Shown here piece after piece: positions 1 to 10,734 of a stretch of 64,000 nucleotides of DNA; position 1 is the first letter of the stretch, and the number at the start of each line of letters is the position of its first letter. Position numbers and translations under genes: made by a program. Origin of the DNA: Rotaria sordida. Taxonomy: Eukaryota; Rotifera; Eurotatoria; Philodinida; Philodinidae. Location of the stretch: assembly GCA_905250125.1 (NCBI GenBank), contig CAJNOL010000112.1, positions 62,001 to 126,000 of the forward strand, read 5' to 3'. Below the pieces are notes generated by a model that saw nothing but the letters and a program-made list of their open reading frames with translations, had not been told where the DNA came from and did not search any database.

Positions 1-1166
1 ATCTATAGAGTAAATTTCAACTAAAAATTTGATCAATCAGATCTCCAGTGAATCTATGCTCTTATCGTATAAAACACCCATAAATCGACAAGTCAAGATC
101 ATGAAAACCAAACCAAAACGGAGTGTTTTTTTTTTATCAGTCACGTTAACCGATTGAATGGCAATAGTTTCAAGTAAGAAGTGGTTTGAGAGTTCGGAAC
201 ATTCTGTCGACAGACAAACAACTGCTTCATCATTTGGTGATCTATGAGAAAATGATTGATGATGTATAATTAATATCACTAAATATAGACACAACTTCTA
301 TATTTTCTATAAATAAACTCAACCATCTTTCCGATATAGTTGATTTAAAATTATTGAAATTCATCGAGTATTTTCAAGAAAAATTAGCCGTCGATCGAAA
401 AAATTACTAAAATAGTCGCAATTACTATTTCATTCTTTGTAACATTTCGTATACACAGAGTGTTAAATAGTAATTTTCGACGAAATATCCTACGATGTAA
501 TGTGTTTCGATGAATAATCATTTAATCAACAGTTTTCTACTCATTTCTTTGTATGATTGATTTAATTTTTTTTTTCTCTTATAGTCATGACATTAAACAG
601 ATGGCCTAACATTTTTTTTTTTTGATCGAACAAATCGATAAATTAATTATTCATAATATTACTTAGATGATCAAAGTTATAGTTCTACTCGTTGACTGTA
701 GAACTCTTGTATTTCTCCGTAAATCTTTTTCTTTTTGTCCATGATTCTCACAGATCAAGTGATTTACGATGTATGATAAGCGAATCCAATAATACTTTTT
801 TTTTCCCTCTTTCTCTCTCTCTCTTTCATTTTGTAGAAATATTCAATCAATGAAAAATCTTAATTTGAATATTCTTTTTAAGATAACAAAAAAGAAAATA
901 ATATGAAATTATTTAAATTAACATAATTATAATTGAAAAACAATTTTTATCGATAACAAAACAAAACACATTTTTCTTTCTTTTTTTTTTTTCTATAGAG
1001 AATAAATCTGATTGGTTTAAAATTTCGATCAATAAAATATTATCCATTCCATATTTTAACCAATTCGTTCTTTCTTCTAGTTTGTTTTTTGTCTCATTTC
1101 ACAAAAAATCTAGTCATTTATGAAATAAACGTTTTTCCTTTTTTTTTTTTTTGTGTTCATTAATCA
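1..1166. other. Left-edge non-coding stretch
   Basis: No gene could be supported. The sequence is AT-rich with poly-T runs and a short CT-rich tract near 806-830. A minus-strand open frame of 85 codons near 37-294 has no recognisable family, start context or splice signals and is probably chance. The stretch presumably carries the promoter of the MATH/BTB gene that starts at 1167. Confidence 0.5.
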
Positions 1167-3680
1167 ATGTCAAAATATGCAAATACAATAAATTCATTTT
1201 GTACAAAATCTGAAAAATATACAAATGAAATAATCTTAGAAAATTTTGGTTTACTTCGTCGTATGTATTCAAATTATTTAACAACAGAAATTTATCAACA
1301 TTGGAATTGGTCATGGTCTTATATAATTCAACCAACATATCAAGAATCAAAATTTCGTATTGTTGTACAATTTAATAATTTACCATTAACACCTGGACAT
1401 TTACTTGCATTTAAAGCTATTGTATTTAAAAAACATAGTCAGATAACAAAATCAAGTGAATGTATTTGTTTAAAAGAACATTTATGGTTAACTGATAATT
1501 TAAATATTCTTGAATTATGTTCACTTGATGAATTGAATCAATTTATTTATAAAGATACTTTACGTATTATGGTTATTGTCAGGTAAGATTGATAATAAAA
1601 ACAAAAATCATCTTTTTTTAACTTTTTTTCTATTGTGACTAAGCTTTTATTAGAGAAAAATAAAAAATTTCCTTTCAGTATTAGAAAAATATTTTTATAA
1701 GCCCTGAATATTCAAGTTATAGTTTCGAAAGCAAAACCTATAGATAAATTCGAAGGAGGGACGACGTTTGCTTGTAATAAAGTATAGAGTTAAACTAATC
1801 TTCAATTCTGTGAATGATAAATTGTACTGTAATGATCATGAAATAAATAAAAGCGAAATGTGTAGAATGCGCTAGTCAATGAATGCAAAAAAAAGTATCT
1901 CTTATCTTCAGAGAGACTATCCAAATATCAAAGTACGATTTGGCCGGGTCGAAAAAATTTAAATTTCAATCCAATGGTTATAAACTTAAAATGGAGGACT
2001 AAGAGATCACATCCTTTTGAATTTATTATTATCTACCTCGTGTATAAAGTTCGAGCTCATAAACAATTAATCAGTTAGAACTAGACAAATTCGGAATCAT
2101 GAGAAAAAAATTTGCACGGTTGGAACTCAAGTTTACAGTAAAATATTCTATGATTGTAAGGAAATTATCTTATAAATCATAATATAATTCAAGAGAAATA
2201 ACCCAAAAAACTATTAGTGATCGACTAAATAAATTAAAACGACGAGTATTGAAGAGTTGTTTTAGATGTGAATACGAGTAGTTTTCTCTAGACTGGAAGC
2301 GGGACATAAAAACTTGTTTCCGCATATCTCTAACTAAAATGTTTCTCTCGTAAAAATTTCTTTTAATTTACATCTTCGGCCATGATAAATGGCACACCAA
2401 GTTTATTCGATTTAGCATCCGATAAATTGAAGATAAGTGATTAAATGTGCTAAGGGGAAATATGAAAGAATGCTTTGAGTATCCAATCTTACATCGAAAA
2501 AAACACTTGTTTTGTATACTAGATGATGAATGTCATAGAGAATAGGTTATTTTAATAGTCTTTCGAAATATTTTGATCATGATTAAGATATTGTTGATTA
2601 ATCAACTGTTAAAAGACATTCACTAGTGCCGTAAAAAGAAAAATTTTGAATAAAATCTCTGGCATATTTTTCTACTGACGAGAAATCGTTTTCAACTAAT
2701 CAATTACTTTTAAATTTGAACTCAATGCATGAGGTAGATTCTAGTGACATGTGGAAAATTTCGAAAGGATAATTCTCTTTAGGCTATTTGCCCAGCGTTA
2801 TAGACATTCTTTGGCATGGTCAATACCAACAAATCGAATGACGGTATTTCAATTTAAAAGAATATTTCCATCTAGAGATATCAAAATCACTCATTCCACG
2901 AAAGATACTAGAATTTTCTGTTTTTCGAGAAGGAAATATTCTTTTGAGCTAGAATTTTCAAGATATACTGTCGCTCGATTTGATGGTATATACCAAAAAT
3001 AATTAATATTGAATTAATTTTTTTTTTGTTCTTCATTTACTAGACATGATTGGCTTGTTAAAAAATTACAAATCGATCAACAAATATTAACAATTAATTC
3101 AAATGAATATATGTCAGATAATAGAATAAATAATTGTGAAAAAAAATTTTTAAATGATATGAAATCAATAGTAAATCATATTGAAACAAGTGATATTATT
3201 ATACGAAATCATAATCAAATATATAAATGTCATCGTGTTATATTATCAGCACGTTCATCTTATTTTCAAACATTATTTAATTCAAATTTTAATGAAAAAT
3301 TTCAAAATGAAATTGATCTTAGTTCATTTCTTCGTAATGAAAATGATTTTGATCTTTTATATTCATATATATATAAAGGTGAAATTAATTTAACATTAAA
3401 TAATATATTACAATATATTGAATTAAGTGATAAATTTCTTTTGGATGATTTATATGAATTATGTGAACAATATTTATTAAATAATAATCATATTAATGAA
3501 ACAAATGTTTGGAATATTCTTGATATATATAATACAATTGGACGTAAAATATCTTCAAATATTCAAGAAAAATGTTTTTTTATACTTAAAAATAATCGAC
3601 ATTTAATTAATGAACAATGTCATGATTTACTTAAAAGACATCCACATTTATCTATTGAACTTGTTAAATATTTTGTATAG
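1167..3680 (+). CDS. MATH-like/BTB-BACK domain protein (two exons)
   Basis: Exon 1 is 1167-1582 and exon 2 is 3044-3680. They are separated by a 1,461-bp intron (GTAAGA donor, TTTACTAG acceptor) and join in frame as 350 residues. Exon 2 holds a clear BTB/POZ domain at about residues 155-255, including SDIIIRN, YKCHRVILSARSSYFQTLF and YIYKGEINL. A BACK-like helical tail follows and ends at residue 350. Exon 1 has features of a divergent MATH/TRAF domain: an ENFGLL start, a Trp-rich middle and a closing DTLRIMVIVR strand. The family (SPOP/TDPOZ type) acts as substrate adaptors for cullin-3 ubiquitin ligases; that role here is inferred from domain order. The gene ends only 75 bp before CSN2, suggesting co-transcription. 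The BTB call is firm and the MATH call tentative. Confidence 0.75.
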
Positions 3681-3755
3681 AAATTATTTTTCTTTCTTTC
3701 TTGTTTGTTTTTTTTTTGTTTGTTTCAGATATAAAAAAAAAAAGAAAAAGAAAAA
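3681..3755 (+). promoter_or_regulatory. Intercistronic junction with 3' splice acceptor (probable operon/trans-splice site)
   Basis: Between the BTB stop codon (3678-3680) and the CSN2 start (3756) there are only 75 bp. They contain a long pyrimidine tract ending in TTTGTTTCAG at 3728, a textbook 3' splice acceptor, followed by a 27-nt purine-rich leader and the ATG. No AATAAA signal is visible in the gap. This is the layout of an operon whose downstream message gets a trans-spliced leader. A cis-spliced 5' UTR intron starting inside the upstream gene is the alternative. Confidence 0.55.
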
Positions 3756-6700
3756 ATGTCTGATGATGAAGGTATGGATGGTAATGATGATTTTGAACTT
3801 GATTATGAAAATACAGATGAAGAACCAGATGCTGATCTTGAAAATCAATATTATAATTCAAAAGCTTTAAAAGAAGATGATCCATTTGCTGCAATTGAAA
3901 GTTTTAAAAAAGTTTTAGCATTAGAACAAAAAAGTGGTGAAAAAGGTGATTGGGGTTTTAAAGCACTTAAACAAATGATGAAAATTTATTTTAAAATGGA
4001 GAATTATGATGAAATGTTAGCATGTTACAAAGAATTGTAAGTTAAATTATATAGAAGTAGAAAATTGAGAGTCTACATTTTTCGTAAATCCGAACCCGAG
4101 AAAAGCTAAACTTTTAAATTAATTGATAAACAAAATCAAGCAAGAATATGTTCTATGCAATGAATGCGTAGGGAACTGTGGATTCTTGAAGAATCCGCAA
4201 TTCCCTAAATAGAAATTTTTACTTAAAGGAAACAATATAAATCAAGTCAAAAAGTATGTAGAGATGACTTTAAAATAGTTTTTTGACTTGAAATGTATTG
4301 TTGATCTCTCCGATCGGCGATGTTTTATCTTCTATGAAATACGATCTAAAAGAAGTTTTGAAGTATAACGGCAAAAATTTGCATCCTTTCCGTGTGACAG
4401 ACTGTATATGGTAACGTCCCGTTATCATATATAAACTACGTAGCTACATTGTGTTTCAGATTTTAATTTCTGCAGAGATTATCTTAACAGCTTTTTTATC
4501 TTTTCTCTAGTTAATTCATTACAATATTTATATAATAATACAATTTGTATTGTTTTTTTCTCTGATATGCATTGAATTTTTGTAAATATATATATATATA
4601 TATATATCAATTACAGGCGTGACTGATCGATTGCGAGTGGAGTTAACTGCAACTGATGCATATCTAAAAAATTTTTTAATGCTATTCTATTAATTAGCAG
4701 AAGTAATATTACTTATGTTGACAAACTCTAGAATGTTCTTGGTTAAGAAAATTAGTCTATCATTTTGTACATGCGTAGAGTTGTTTATAGAATCTGATTA
4801 AGATCTATTTTTGATAATAGCATATAGTAGTTGCTGAATATTTCGTATTTTTGCCATCAATCTATCTAATGATTAACATAGTTTGATGTTGTCTATTTTC
4901 TAACATGGTTATGTTATTGATATAATGGCCTTGTATAAGTCCGATGAATGAGAAATGTACTTGACAGTTTTGCTAATAAATATAAATGAAAGACGTTACA
5001 TTGTGATAATCGTCAAATATGAAAAGTACTCCTATAGCTCAACTTTTGATATATATTCTTCTTAAATTAGATTCATTTCATTGATATGATACTGAGAAAT
5101 TCTTATACATATCAAACAGAACAAGAAAGAACAGTGTTTTTTTTTCCAAGTATGAGGACCGAGAACATAAAACCTCGCCAAAGATCGAGTTAACCCTTTC
5201 GGGCATTAGTAGTTATTGCGCAGTATATTATATTTCTGTACTTCTAAAAATAGATACATTGTCCCCTTGGATGTTTCAATCGTCTCTTCGGAAGAAAGAA
5301 TATAGATCTATATTGGTGATATTAGAAAGTAGAAATCTCAGACTAAATGATGAACAGTTAAAAGAGGAAGAGCTATATATCTTTGCAAGAACATCTATTG
5401 TGAAAATAATCAATTATTAAACTCCAGAGATGAAATATACGATTAACTCTTTGGCTATAGCATTTAGAATCTTTTTTTGAAGATACAAAAATAAAATTGT
5501 CTGAATTGGAATTAATGTTTTTAGTTTAATATTTTTACTTCGATAGTCTTTTAAATTATACCACGCAAAAAAAGAATTCTTCAATTGTTTTCTATAGAAG
5601 CCCAAAATTAGCATTCGAAAAATTACATTCCCCAAAATTAACATTAGATTAGATTTACTGAAAAAGAAATGAACTGAAATCGAGATTCAGAAACATACGC
5701 TTCACATATCTCTAATGATGATGTCAGAACTACAGTAAGATGTTTGTAAGCTCAATAACTCGATGATGGAAACAGTTGGCGACGTGCGATTTTCAATAAT
5801 CGAAAGAGGAGAACACTAAACATCTTTTTCTTCTAGTATTAAAATTATTTTACAACTCATCATCTTCGTAAAACATTCAATCTTGTTCCATTTCGAAGTA
5901 ATTTTGGTTTAGACATATACCTCAAATCGAGTACTGTGTCTCAGACTTCGAAAATCCTATTTTATTCATTCCTTATATGTAAGCATTTATTTTCGACAAT
6001 TGAAACATCCAGTAAACATGTAAATTGTCTATTCACTAGTCAAATAATATGAAATAGAGAAATAAAAGAAAACTTCGAAATTAATTTTCACAAGTGATTA
6101 TTGCAAAAAGAAGATCAGCACCATTCAATAGTCCCCAGTCGGGTTAGTCTATGTCCGAAAATTTTATATCCAATTGACTCTAACATTCAATATCTTTACT
6201 TTCGTCATTAGATATATCTTCATACGATCTTAAATTATACAATATTCGTTGGATATGTAAACTGTCACTTATTAACGGGAAAGAAAACTTTCGGAATCGA
6301 AATTATAAAAAGCGTGGCTCTCCATGTCTCCTCTAACTTCAAATCTATCGTTCAAGGCACGATTCAGGTGATTATCTTCTCAATATTGAGCAAACAAAAT
6401 TGCGTATCTTTTCGGTTAAATTATATAGAATTCAATTGATTTTGTTATCAAAACTTCCTTGAAACGAAACACCGTCGATTGTTTATAGACATTAAAACAA
6501 ATTTTGTCTTATATAACAAATCTTGTGTCCCCCCTTCTTTTGATTGCTTCAAACTATAGGTCGCTGACTATTTTCATTGTCAAGTTATTCAGTTTACATT
6601 CATTCGTCTTTAATTCTAGCGTGCAGATTAATCATTCATTAATTCTTTTTTTTATTTTTTTTTTTATTAATTTATATTTATATATAAATTAGTCTTATTT

Positions 6701-7912
6701 GATTCGTGTTGTTTTTTTTTAATTCATTAGATTGACTTATATTAAATCTGCTGTAACACGAAATGTAAGTGAAAAATCTATAAATTCAATTCTTGATTAT
6801 ATATCAACATCAAAACAAATGGATTTATTACAAAATTTCTATGAAACAACATTAGGTGCATTAAAAGAAACAAAAAATGAACGTCTTTGGTTTAAAACAA
6901 ATTTAAAATTAGGTAAATTATATGAAGAACAACAAGATTATGTAAAATTACAAAAAATTCTTAAAGAATTACATAAATCATGTCAAACATCAGAAGGTAA
7001 AAAAACAAAAAAACTTATTTTTAATTATTGAAAAATTATATTTTTTTTTATTTTCAAAAGGTACTGATGATCAACGTAAAGGTACACAATTACTTGAAGT
7101 TTACGCATTAGAAATTCAAATGCATACATTACAAAAAAATACTAAAAAACTAAAACAATTATATGAATTATCATTACATATAAAAGCAGCCATACCACAT
7201 CCACTTATCATGGGTTTGTTTGTTTGTTGTTGTTGTTTTTTTGAATAAAAAAATAACAAATAATTTATTTATTTAAGGTGTTATAAGAGAATGCGGTGGA
7301 AAAATGCATTTACGTGAACAAGAATATGAAAAAGCACATACAGATTTTTTTGAAGCATTTAAAAGTTATGATGAATCTGGTTCACCACGTCGTACAACAT
7401 GTTTAAAATATCTTGTACTTGCTAATATGCTTATGCGTTCAACAATAAATCCATTTGATTCACAAGAAGCTAAACCATATAAAACAGATCCTGAAATACA
7501 AGCTATGACAAATCTTGTTGGTGCTTATCAAAATAATGATATTAAAGAATTTGAAACAATTTTACGTATAAATCGTCAAGCTATTATGGATGATCAATTT
7601 ATTCGTGAACATATTGAAATACTTTTACGTACAATACGTACAAAAGTTCTTGTTAAATTAATAAAACCATATACAAAAATACGTATTGAATTTATTGCAC
7701 AAGAATTAAATATACCTATGGATGATGTTGAAAGTTTATTAATATCATGTATACTTGATCAAACAATAACAGGAAAAATTGATCAAGTTAATCATGTACT
7801 TGAACTTGATCAACAACAAAATATACAAGGTTTACATCGTTATGCTGCTATATCAAAAGTATCAACACAATTACAAAGTGTTCAACATGCTATTCTTCAA
7901 CGATTTAATTAG
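3756..7912 (+). CDS. COPS2: COP9 signalosome subunit 2 (CSN2/TRIP15/Alien)
   Basis: Four exons join in frame: 3756-4036, 6731-6996, 7061-7213 and 7278-7912, giving 444 residues (the human protein has 443). The match to animal CSN2 is visible throughout, for example [75 protein letters not shown] and [12 protein letters not shown]. The N-terminus is acidic, the middle is TPR-like helical repeats, and a PCI domain fills the last 150 or so residues. CSN2 is a scaffold subunit of the COP9 signalosome, which removes NEDD8 from cullins in nucleus and cytoplasm. Intron 1 is unusually long (4037-6730, 2,694 bp) and holds no recognisable gene; introns 2 and 3 are 64 bp each. The gene sits directly behind a BTB adaptor gene, itself a likely cullin-pathway component. 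Confidence 0.97.
4170..4206. repeat. Near-perfect hairpin in CSN2 intron 1
   Basis: AGGGAACTGTGGATTCTT is followed almost at once by GAAGAATCCGCAATTCCCT, its reverse complement apart from two wobble-type mismatches. The predicted stem is about 18 bp with almost no loop. It could be a foldback remnant; no function is evident. Confidence 0.6.
4233..4304. repeat. Short inverted repeat in CSN2 intron 1
   Basis: ACAATATAAATCAAGTCAAA near 4233 recurs inverted near 4280-4304 (TTTGACTTGAAATGTATTGT). The arms are about 22 bp with 3-4 mismatches around a 25-bp loop. Together with the neighbouring hairpin it looks like degraded MITE material inside the long intron. Confidence 0.5.
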
Positions 7913-8942
7913 GTGAAAGCATACTCAAATTTTCTTTTTTTTTTTTTTTTTTTTTTTGTTTCTTCTCTTCTTTTGGAATGCCTATAAATTATATTTTTAA
8001 CGACAAGAAATAAAAAAAAAAAAAAAGAAAAAGTTGTTGGAAAAAAATCTTTTGTTTTCTTATTTGTGTGTATTAGAAATTACAGGCCAAGAATGACATA
8101 GATTGTAGGATATGTTTTTTTTTTCTTGCTATTCTTCCTCGAACGCGATAAAGTACCAGAATAGGAAAAAGCAAAAATAAGGAGAAAAACAGCTTTTTAC
8201 CCCCCGTTACAAAACAACCCCATTCAAACATCATTTGCTTCCTTTCCTTCTACATTACGGTCGATAATAAACATTGATTATCATATGGACAAAACAACAT
8301 CAAAACAAAAGGTACTAGTTTATATGCTTGAAATATTTTTTCATAGAGTTTGTTTTAATCATGATTGTTAATTATAGAAATCTTTTCTGTTTACTTATTT
8401 ATCTATTTATATGATAAATGAGTCGAAACACGATTGATTCAATTTCTAAAAAAGATCACTTATATAAAAATAGTATGTACATGGGTGCTAAAGTAGCCAA
8501 ATATCTTTTTCTATGTCTATATTCGACCTTCATACGTATATTTGTTCACCATTTATTTCGTGATCATTAAATAATCCTTCTTTATATACACGTTCCTATT
8601 CTCTACATTCGTCTATCTTAATTTCGTATAACTTTCACAACAATCTAAGACATGTGGTCTTTTGTTCACGTTTTCTTTTTCCTGTTCAACATACCCTTCT
8701 ATTGTTTTTGTTACTTATTAAATAATAGCATATGCATATGGTAGATACAATTAGACGTAGTTATTATTGGACGACGAATCTAAAAGAAAGAAAAGAAAAA
8801 AAAAGTAGAAAAAGAGAATGAAGAAAAAAGAAAGATTGTTGTTATCGTCGTCATCTTCATAGCATTTCATTTCATCATTATTCATCTAACAATTCTGTTG
8901 TACTCTTTGCACTGACCATATATCTGAAAAACATATTTCATA
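7913..8942. other. CSN2 3' region and intergenic DNA
   Basis: This stretch begins with the CSN2 3' UTR (poly-T tract at 7931-7958, poly-A near 8014-8031). The rest is AT-rich sequence with purine runs around 8780-8835. No coding region or RNA gene was recognised. The end probably carries the promoter of the gene whose first exon may lie at 8943. Confidence 0.5.
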
Positions 8943-9035
8943 ATGAACGATTGTCCATCGGAAAACTCTGCAACAGCAACAACAAATCGAGTATCTCTTC
9001 ATCCACATGTTTTTAATTTACATCAATCTATGAAG
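8943..9035 (+). CDS. Orphan 31-codon coding exon, possible first exon of pyruvate kinase
   Basis: An ATG (MNDCPSENSATATTNRVSLH...) opens a 31-codon frame that ends exactly at a good donor, AAG|GTTAGC, in phase 0. The next candidate acceptors before SNRNP40 lead quickly to stop codons. The acceptor TTTTAATTTAG directly in front of the pyruvate kinase ATG at 10735 is also phase 0 and would extend that protein without a break. If true, SNRNP40 lies nested, same strand, inside intron 1 of pyruvate kinase. The alternatives are a small separate gene or a chance frame. Confidence 0.4.
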
Positions 9036-9133
9036 GTTAGCAAAGTTTAATTTTTATTTCTTTTTATTCTTCTTAACATAGACGTAAAACAGAAAAGAAG
9101 ATGTGTTAAGTGTTATGGTTATGTTAACTGGAC

Positions 9134-9258
9134 GTGTGTGTGTGTGTGTGTTTTTCTTTTAATTAATAACAAATATATATTTATTAAAATTATTCAATTC
9201 TCTAGATTTCAATCGTTACCTTTTTTCTTCTCTCTGTCTCTCTCTCTCTCTCTCTCTT
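9134..9258. repeat. (GT)n and (TC)n microsatellites
   Basis: A GT run at about 9134-9150 and a TC run at about 9228-9258 flank AT-rich sequence just upstream of SNRNP40. Both are simple repeats. Confidence 0.9.
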
Positions 9259-9300
9259 GATTTCTTATATATACATTATCAGTTTGTTTGTCTGTAAATA

Positions 9301-10402
9301 ATGAGTTTGAAACGACCTAATGAAAGTGGAAGTCTTGTACCAATTGGTCCTCAACCACCATATAAACAAGCTCGTACAAATGAAAATACTCAACAAATTA
9401 TTTCAACTCAGCCACGTACATCAAAATTAGCAGCACCAATTATGTTATTACAAGGACATGAAGGTGAAGTATTTTCTTGTAAATTTCATGCTGATGGAGA
9501 AATTATGGCATCAGCTGGATTCGACAGAAAAATTTTTTTATGGAATGTTTATGATCAATGTTATAATTGGTATGTTTTAACGGGACATGGTGGTGCTATT
9601 ATGGAAATACAATGGAGTCCAGATGGTAGTGAACTTGCTTCATGTTCTACTGGTTCGTAAAAAAATAAAAATTTATTTAAATATAAATTTCTTTTCAAAT
9701 TTTTATATAGATAAATTAGCTTATATATGGGATATAACAACATGTCAACGTGTTAAAAAATTAAAAGGACATCAATCATTTGTTAATTCAATTGGTTATT
9801 CACGTATAGGTAAAGATATGATATGTACAGGTTCAGATGATGGTACAGTTAAAATTTGGGATAGACGTAAACGTGGTGAAGTTATGACATTTGAATCAAC
9901 ATATCAAGTTTTAACATGTTGTTTTAATGCATCATCAGATGCTATATTTTCTGGTGGTATTGATAATACAATTAAAATGTGGGATTTACGTAAACAAGAT
10001 ATAACTTTACGTCTTGATGGTCATCTTGATAGTCCAACAGGTCTTGAATTAAGTTATGATGGATCATATTTAGCATCAAATTCAATGGATTCAACAGTAC
10101 GTATTTGGGATATACGACCATATTTTAATGGTGTTGATCGTTGTATTAAATTATTACAAGGACATCAACATAATTTTGAAAAAAATCTTTTACGTGTTGC
10201 ATGGTCACCTGATGGAAAACGTATATCATGTGGAAGTGCTGATAAACATGTTTATATTTGGGATATTGCAACAAGAAAAATGCTTTATCGTTTACCTGGT
10301 CATCTTGGTAGTGTTAATGAAGTAGATTTTCATCCAATTGAACCAATTATTGCATCAGGTTCATCAGATAAGACTGTCTTTCTTGGAGAAATTGAACCTT
10401 AA
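9301..10402 (+). CDS. SNRNP40: U5 snRNP 40 kDa WD-repeat protein
   Basis: Two exons, 9301-9652 and 9711-10402, separated by a 58-bp intron, give 347 residues (human 357). The donor must be ACTG|GTTCGT: the alternative GTAAAA four bases on would create a stop. After a short basic N-terminus the sequence APIMLLQGHEGEVFSCKFH begins a seven-bladed WD40 propeller. Each blade is marked by a GH near its start and WD or a variant at its end (LWNVY, IWD, IWD, MWD, IWD, IWD, LGE). GTDDGTVKIWD-like and GGIDNTIKMWDLR blocks and HNFEKNLLR are diagnostic for the Prp8-associated U5-40K protein. The protein is a core component of the U5 snRNP and spliceosome in the nucleus. It may lie inside the first intron of pyruvate kinase. 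Confidence 0.96.
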
Positions 10403-10734
10403 AGAAAATAATTTCAAAAAAAAAAAAAAAAATAGATGTTTTTTTTGTTTCTCTTCTTGAACTGTTTCAAATCTGTACGCACTTAAAAACTGTACAGAAT
10501 ATTTGATTGTTTTCTCTTCTTTAATGTTATTATTGTCTTTTCTGTGTGTCTGTACTCTCGTATAGAAAATACAATTGTCTAACAAATGTATATGCTTATG
10601 TGTAAGAGAGAAATAAGAGATTGTCTTTGTCTTGTTCAATAGGAAAATAAGGTTAAGTTAACGATTAATATCTCATATAAGTTTAAACAAGAAAACATTC
10701 CTATAAAGAAAGAAAAAAAAAACTTTTAATTTAG

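Noticed and set aside
2751-3002. 83-codon frame in the long intron of the BTB gene
   Set aside because: It is between the two exons that join in frame, has no recognised domain, and only partly looks like coding sequence.
9561-9743. Readthrough of SNRNP40 exon 1 past ACTG
   Set aside because: The alternative donor at GGTTC|GTAAAA would give a stop right after joining exon 2; only ACTG|GTTCGT restores the WD40 blade.
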